A DNA stretch of 8,718 bases from Verrucomicrobiales bacterium. Its GTDB lineage: Bacteria; Verrucomicrobiota; Verrucomicrobiia; Verrucomicrobiales; V1-33. The stretch is from contig JALRGF010000260.1 of assembly GCA_023253495.1 (NCBI GenBank), positions 1 through 8,718 of the forward strand, read 5' to 3'. The notes under the pieces were generated by a model. That model was not told the DNA's origin. It saw only the letters and a program-made list of their open reading frames with translations, and made no database searches. The position numbers and the translations under genes were made by a program. Shown here in pieces: positions 6,421 to 8,718 of this stretch (position 1 is the stretch's first letter; every line of letters starts with the position of its first letter).

Positions 6421-6654
6421 ATGGCCGACAAAGACAACCGCTACGCCCAGAACATCACAGGTGCCTACTACGTCGATGACCAGTGCATCGACTGCGACCT
6501 CTGCCGCGAAACCGCCCCCGCCAACTTCAAGCGCGATGAGGATGGCGGCCATTCCTACGTCTACAAACAACCGGAAACCGACGAGGAACGCTCCCTCTGC
6601 GAGGAAGCTCTCGCCGGCTGCCCGGTCGAGGCCATTGGCAACGACGGCGAATAA
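6421..6654 (+). CDS. Low-potential [4Fe-4S] ferredoxin
   Basis: This 77-residue, strongly acidic cytosolic electron carrier has C22, C25 and C28 in QCIDCDLC and C67 in GCPVEAI. These are the four ligands of a single cubane cluster. C60, seven residues before C67, sits where single-cluster ferredoxins such as those of Desulfovibrio and Pyrococcus carry a structural (disulfide) Cys; no obvious second partner Cys is present. The sequence around YYVDDQCIDCDLCRETAP looks like the small ferredoxin I associate with Verrucomicrobiota genomes. The ATG has no Shine-Dalgarno sequence and follows CCGCCCACC. The gene stands alone: its own terminator follows 26 nt downstream, and the hemQ operon diverges upstream. 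The redox partner is not evident from context. Confidence 0.93.
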   Translation: MADKDNRYAQNITGAYYVDDQCIDCDLCRETAPANFKRDEDGGHSYVYKQPETDEERSLCEEALAGCPVEAIGNDGE

Positions 6655-6680
6655 CGCGCCCCATCCCTGCCTCTCACCCG

Positions 6681-6706
6681 GGCCCGGCTCTGCGCCGGGC
6701 CTTTTT
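6681..6706 (+). terminator. Strong intrinsic terminator after the ferredoxin gene
   Basis: A perfect 8-bp GC stem (GGCCCGGC at 6681-6688, GCCGGGCC at 6694-6701) with a 5-nt loop is followed at once by TTTTTATTT. It ends the ferredoxin transcript and means the DUF721 gene needs its own promoter or depends on read-through. Confidence 0.92.
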
Positions 6707-6744
6707 ATTTGCCGGCACGCCCGCCCCCGGCCACCCTGCCCCCC

Positions 6745-7125
6745 ATGAAGGCCAGCCGCTCCGATCAGGAACGATTCCGCCGCCGCGCCCGCGTGCTCAT
6801 GGAGTGGCGCGGCCTGCCCGATCCCCCCAACCCCGCCCGCAACCAGCAGTCGACCGCCGCCCTCATCCCGAAGCTCATGGCCCGGCTCGGCCTCGCCAAC
6901 CGGCTCCGCGACGAGGAAATCGCCGCGGCCTGGCGCACCATCGCCGGTGAATTCGCCGCCCGCTTCTCCCACCCGCAGAAAATGCGCCACCACACCCTCG
7001 TGGTCGCCGTCAGCCAGCCGGCCGTGCTCTGGACCCTCGACCGCAGCAAGGCAACCCTGCTCGCCAGGCTCCAGGAAAAATTCGGCAAGGACGTCATCCG
7101 CGACCTGCGCTTCCACGCCGGCTGA
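6745..7125 (+). CDS. DUF721 (DciA-like) protein
   Basis: This 126-residue protein has a DUF721 domain at about 34-124. DUF721 is the hallmark of DciA, the DnaB-helicase operator or loader in bacteria without DnaC or DnaI. The domain shows the usual helix with IAAAWRTIAG (59-68, W63), then HPQKMRHHTLVVAVSQPAVLWTL (76-98) where the beta strands and the conserved Trp-type position fall, a helix SKATLLARLQEKFG, and the final strand VIRDLRF (117-123). The N-terminus is basic (SRSDQERFRRRARV) and ahead of the domain, in the orientation seen in many DciA relatives. The ATG at 6745 is chosen over a TTG at 6709 that overlaps the ferredoxin terminator. There is no Shine-Dalgarno sequence. No dnaA, dnaN, gyrB or recF is adjacent, so the helicase-loading role rests on family membership alone. 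Confidence 0.75.
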   Translation: MKASRSDQERFRRRARVLMEWRGLPDPPNPARNQQSTAALIPKLMARLGLANRLRDEEIAAAWRTIAGEFAARFSHPQKMRHHTLVVAVSQPAVLWTLDRSKATLLARLQEKFGKDVIRDLRFHAG

Positions 7126-7151
7126 TCCTCCCCGGTGCGACAAGAAACACC

Positions 7152-7176
7152 GCGCCCGAGGCCCGCGCGCGGGCGC
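7152..7176 (+). terminator. GC-rich hairpin after the DUF721 gene
   Basis: GCGCCCG (7152-7158) can pair with CGGGCGC (7170-7176) across 11 nt, and the inner sequence is itself palindromic. Only a loose T-rich stretch follows (CTTGCAATTAGTTT), so it is a weak intrinsic or an accessory terminator. Confidence 0.35.
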
Positions 7177-7188
7177 CTTGCAATTAGT

Positions 7189-7218
7189 TTGAACGAATCC
7201 GCACCGGTCCCATCCTAC
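7189..7218 (+). promoter_or_regulatory. Weak promoter candidate upstream of folB
   Basis: TTGAAC (7189-7194) is followed after 18 bp by TCCTAC (7213-7218). The -35 box fits, but the -10 box is poor. It is listed because it lies in the only AT-richer stretch between the DUF721 gene and folB. Confidence 0.2.
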
Positions 7219-7277
7219 ACCCACCGCTTCCGCCCCGCCGCCCTGCTTTCGCGCCGCCGAGCCCCCCGCGTCTTTCC

Positions 7278-7637
7278 ATGCCGCCAGACTCCATCACCCT
7301 ATCCGGACTGAAGATCGCCTCATGCATCGGCGTGCCCGACGAGGAACGCGCCCACCCCCAGTCACTCGAGGTCAGCCTGTCCCTGATCCCGCAGCACGGT
7401 CTCCACGGACTCGGCGACCACATTGAAAATACCGTCGACTACGCCACCGTCGCCCGGCAGATCCAGGAACTCGCGGTCGCCCGCCAACGCCGCCTCATCG
7501 AATCCCTCGCCGAAGAAATCGCCGACCTCCTTCTCTCCACCCACCCGCTGCAGGCAGTCACCGTCGAAGTACGCAAATTCATTCTTCCACACTGCGGCCA
7601 CGTCGCCGTCCGCCTCAGCAAGGAGCGCGCCCCCTGA
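7278..7637 (+). CDS. folB: Dihydroneopterin aldolase
   Basis: FolB cleaves 7,8-dihydroneopterin to 6-hydroxymethyl-dihydropterin and glycolaldehyde in folate synthesis, as a cytosolic homo-octamer. The 119 residues match the family. LSGLKIASCIGVPDEER (8-24) aligns with the N-terminal strand and loop, and E23 falls at the pterin-binding Glu (E22 of Staphylococcus aureus). NTVDYATVA (51-59) is the characteristic T-V-D/H-Y motif, and RRLIESLAEEIAD (71-83) the long helix. K100 in VEVRKF matches the catalytic Lys (K100 in S. aureus), followed by the substrate-contacting stretch ILPHCGH. The epimerase FolX is a less likely alternative. There is no Shine-Dalgarno sequence before the ATG. The stop codon TGA (7635-7637) is the first three bases of the downstream 24-bp repeat, so the array now defines the C-terminus. 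No other fol gene is nearby. Confidence 0.88.
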   Translation: MPPDSITLSGLKIASCIGVPDEERAHPQSLEVSLSLIPQHGLHGLGDHIENTVDYATVARQIQELAVARQRRLIESLAEEIADLLLSTHPLQAVTVEVRKFILPHCGHVAVRLSKERAP

Positions 7638-7754
7638 CATCCGGCGATCCGCGCCTCCTGACATCCGGCGATCCGCGCCTCCTGACATCCGGCGATCCGC
7701 GCTCCCTGACATCCGGCAATCCGCGCCCCCTGACATCCGGCGATCCGCGCCTCC
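7635..7754. repeat. Five tandem copies of a 24-bp direct repeat
   Basis: Units start at 7635, 7659, 7683, 7707 and 7731 and begin TGACATCCGGCGATCC. Units 1, 2 and 5 are identical; unit 3 differs near its end and unit 4 by G to A and T to C. There are no spacers, so this is a minisatellite and not a CRISPR array. The first TGA is the folB stop, and every unit carries TGA in the folB frame. The sigma-factor frame is open throughout, reading D-I-R-R-S-A-P-P per unit. Each unit could form a short GGCG / CGCC hairpin. The array fills nearly all of the 124 nt between folB and the sigma-factor ATG. Function is unknown. Confidence 0.95.
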
Positions 7755-7761
7755 GCACCCC

Positions 7762-8358
7762 ATGCCTGACGACACCGCCCCGCACCCGCCCGACGCCGAT
7801 CTGGTCGCCCGCGCCCGGCAGGGGGAACTGGCGGCTTTCGACGAGCTGGTGCGCCGCCACAGTCCGCGGCTCTACGCGCTCATCTATCACATGACCTCGC
7901 ACCGCGAGGACACCAACGACCTTCTCCAGGAGGTCTTTGCCAAGGCCTACCGGTCGCTCGGCCGCTTCCGCGGGCAGAGTCAGTTTTACACCTGGCTCTA
8001 CAGCATCGCGACCAACATGACCCTCAATCACCTCAAAAAACGCAACCGCCGCGCCCGCGCCCTGAGCCTCGATGACCTTGATGCCGGAGTCGAGCGCCAC
8101 GAGGACTTCATCGCGCTCACCAGCCCGCGGTCGCCAGAAAAAGAAGCGGGCTTGAAGGAACTGCAGAAAAAGTTGAACGAGGCCATGCAGACGCTGTCCG
8201 ATGATCATCGAGCTGTGGTCGTGATGTATGACATCCAGGGACTGCCTCACGCCGAGATCAGCCGGATCATGGGCGTGTCGGAAGGCACCATCCGCTCCCG
8301 TCTCTTTTACGCCCACCGCCAGCTGCAGAGCCAGCTGGATGAATTCTGGAAAAAATAA
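7762..8358 (+). CDS. RNA polymerase sigma factor, ECF (RpoE-like) subfamily
   Basis: This 198-residue alternative sigma factor redirects RNA polymerase core to a stress- or envelope-type regulon. Region 2 spans about 13-95: ADLVARARQGELAAFDELV, then LYALIYHMTSHREDTNDLLQEVF for core binding, and the -10-recognising RFRGQSQFYTWLYSIATN segment. A charged linker (96-135) follows. Region 4 spans about 136-190, with QTLSDDHRAVVVMYDIQG and the helix-turn-helix LPHAEISRIMGVSEGTIRSRLF (161-182) that contacts the -35 element. The ATG at 7762 comes right after the 24-bp repeats and has no Shine-Dalgarno sequence. The frame is open upstream through the repeats, but no credible start lies there. The next gene begins 12 nt downstream and encodes a membrane protein, as with sigma/anti-sigma pairs. 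Confidence 0.93.
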   Translation: MPDDTAPHPPDADLVARARQGELAAFDELVRRHSPRLYALIYHMTSHREDTNDLLQEVFAKAYRSLGRFRGQSQFYTWLYSIATNMTLNHLKKRNRRARALSLDDLDAGVERHEDFIALTSPRSPEKEAGLKELQKKLNEAMQTLSDDHRAVVVMYDIQGLPHAEISRIMGVSEGTIRSRLFYAHRQLQSQLDEFWKK

Positions 8359-8370
8359 CCACTTCCCTCC

Positions 8371-8718
8371 ATGAACACCCCGCACGAGCCCTCACCGGAA
8401 CTGGCCGCCCTCCTGCGCCTGAAACGGCACGAACAGCCGCCTCCGGGATATTTTGACCAATTTGCCCACGCGTTTCGCGAGCGCCAGCGCGCCGAGTTGT
8501 TAAGGGTCTCGGCGTGGAGGCTGCTGGTGGATCGCGTGGGCACCCATTTCCTCGAATGGCGCTTCCTGCTCCAGCCGCGCTGGTCGATCACTGCCGCCGC
8601 CGCCGCCATCCTCCTGGCCCTCGCCCTCATCGCCCGGCCGACCGCACCCTCATCGGTCGCCCACACCGCCGCCCCCCGCGCCGCCCCCCGCGCCGCCACG
8701 CCTGCCACCCTCGAACCG
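8371..8718 (+). CDS. Probable anti-sigma factor or membrane partner of the sigma factor (partial)
   Basis: This gene starts 12 nt after the sigma-factor stop and runs open for 116 codons to the window edge, so it is 3'-truncated here. The N-terminus is cytosolic and helical: PELAALLRLKRHEQPPPGYFDQF (9-31), FRERQRAELLR (35-45) and a W-R-L-L-x-D-R segment. One hydrophobic helix at about 73-88 (TAAAAAILLALALIA) is followed by an Ala/Pro-rich segment (APRAAPRAA). A small cytosolic domain, a single membrane helix and a position right after an ECF sigma gene fit an anti-sigma factor, although no zinc-binding H-x-x-x-C-x-x-C motif is visible. I have a sense that the P-P-P-G-Y-F N-terminus recurs in Verrucomicrobiota proteins of this position. 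The role is inferred from context. A 12-bp GC-only repeat (8668-8697) encodes the APRA stretch. Confidence 0.7.
   Translation, partial: MNTPHEPSPELAALLRLKRHEQPPPGYFDQFAHAFRERQRAELLRVSAWRLLVDRVGTHFLEWRFLLQPRWSITAAAAAILLALALIARPTAPSSVAHTAAPRAAPRAATPATLEP

Noticed and set aside
6709..6744. Upstream TTG start for the DUF721 gene
   Set aside because: It overlaps the T-run of the ferredoxin terminator and would add only a Pro-rich stretch; the ATG at 6745 is simpler.
7635..7754. CRISPR array or plasmid iterons
   Set aside because: The 24-bp units are directly abutting with no spacers, there are no cas genes, no AT-rich opening region and no replication initiator gene; neighbours are chromosomal metabolic genes.
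7615..8385. Minus-strand open frame across the repeat array and the sigma-factor gene
   Set aside because: It is antisense to a clear ECF sigma factor, and its length comes from the stop-free repeat units and high GC content.

Overview
The window is a GC-rich bacterial chromosome segment with normally spaced housekeeping and accessory genes. It most likely comes from the Verrucomicrobiota, probably an Opitutae-like lineage. This is inferred from a D-x-D-G-D-G-L-x-x-W-E-E-F-L linker in a secreted protease, a short acidic ferredoxin of the type I associate with that phylum, a coproheme decarboxylase (HemQ) in an apparently Gram-negative setting, and an ECF sigma factor followed by a membrane protein with a P-P-P-G-Y-F N-terminus. 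TGA ends several intact genes (thiG, dciA-like, folB), so the standard code applies. I see no tRNA, rRNA, insertion sequence, prophage gene or CRISPR array.

Layout, minus strand (about 57-6250, transcription right to left). A putative transcription unit starts with an unrecognised single-pass membrane protein (5276-6250). It continues with hemQ (4436-5260, 15 nt gap), thiG (3550-4335, 100 nt gap), a TerB-like protein (3139-3498, 51 nt gap) and a short OppF-type ABC ATPase (2366-3142, 4-nt ATGA overlap). A separate promoter with phased A-tracts and a leader of about 170 nt then drives a secreted trypsin-like protease (387-2075). Its second C-terminal PPC-like domain is cut by an in-frame TGA, and the same frame stays open and domain-like for 109 more codons (57-386). 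Bases 1-56 lie past this gene and show nothing I can name.

Layout, plus strand (6421-8718). The genes are a [4Fe-4S] ferredoxin with a strong intrinsic terminator, a DciA-like DUF721 protein, dihydroneopterin aldolase (folB), five copies of a 24-bp direct repeat, an ECF sigma factor, and a probable membrane-anchored anti-sigma or partner protein that runs off the window.

Functionally, the divergent halves carry cofactor and redox functions (heme, thiazole, folate, Fe-S). There is also a stress-response-type sigma/membrane-protein pair and a secreted protease. Nearly all start codons lack a Shine-Dalgarno sequence and follow C-rich stretches. I do not see a clearly new multi-gene system. The features most worth a second look are the 24-bp repeat array that supplies the folB stop codon, the UGA-interrupted protease, the curved promoter, and the uncharacterised membrane protein upstream of hemQ.
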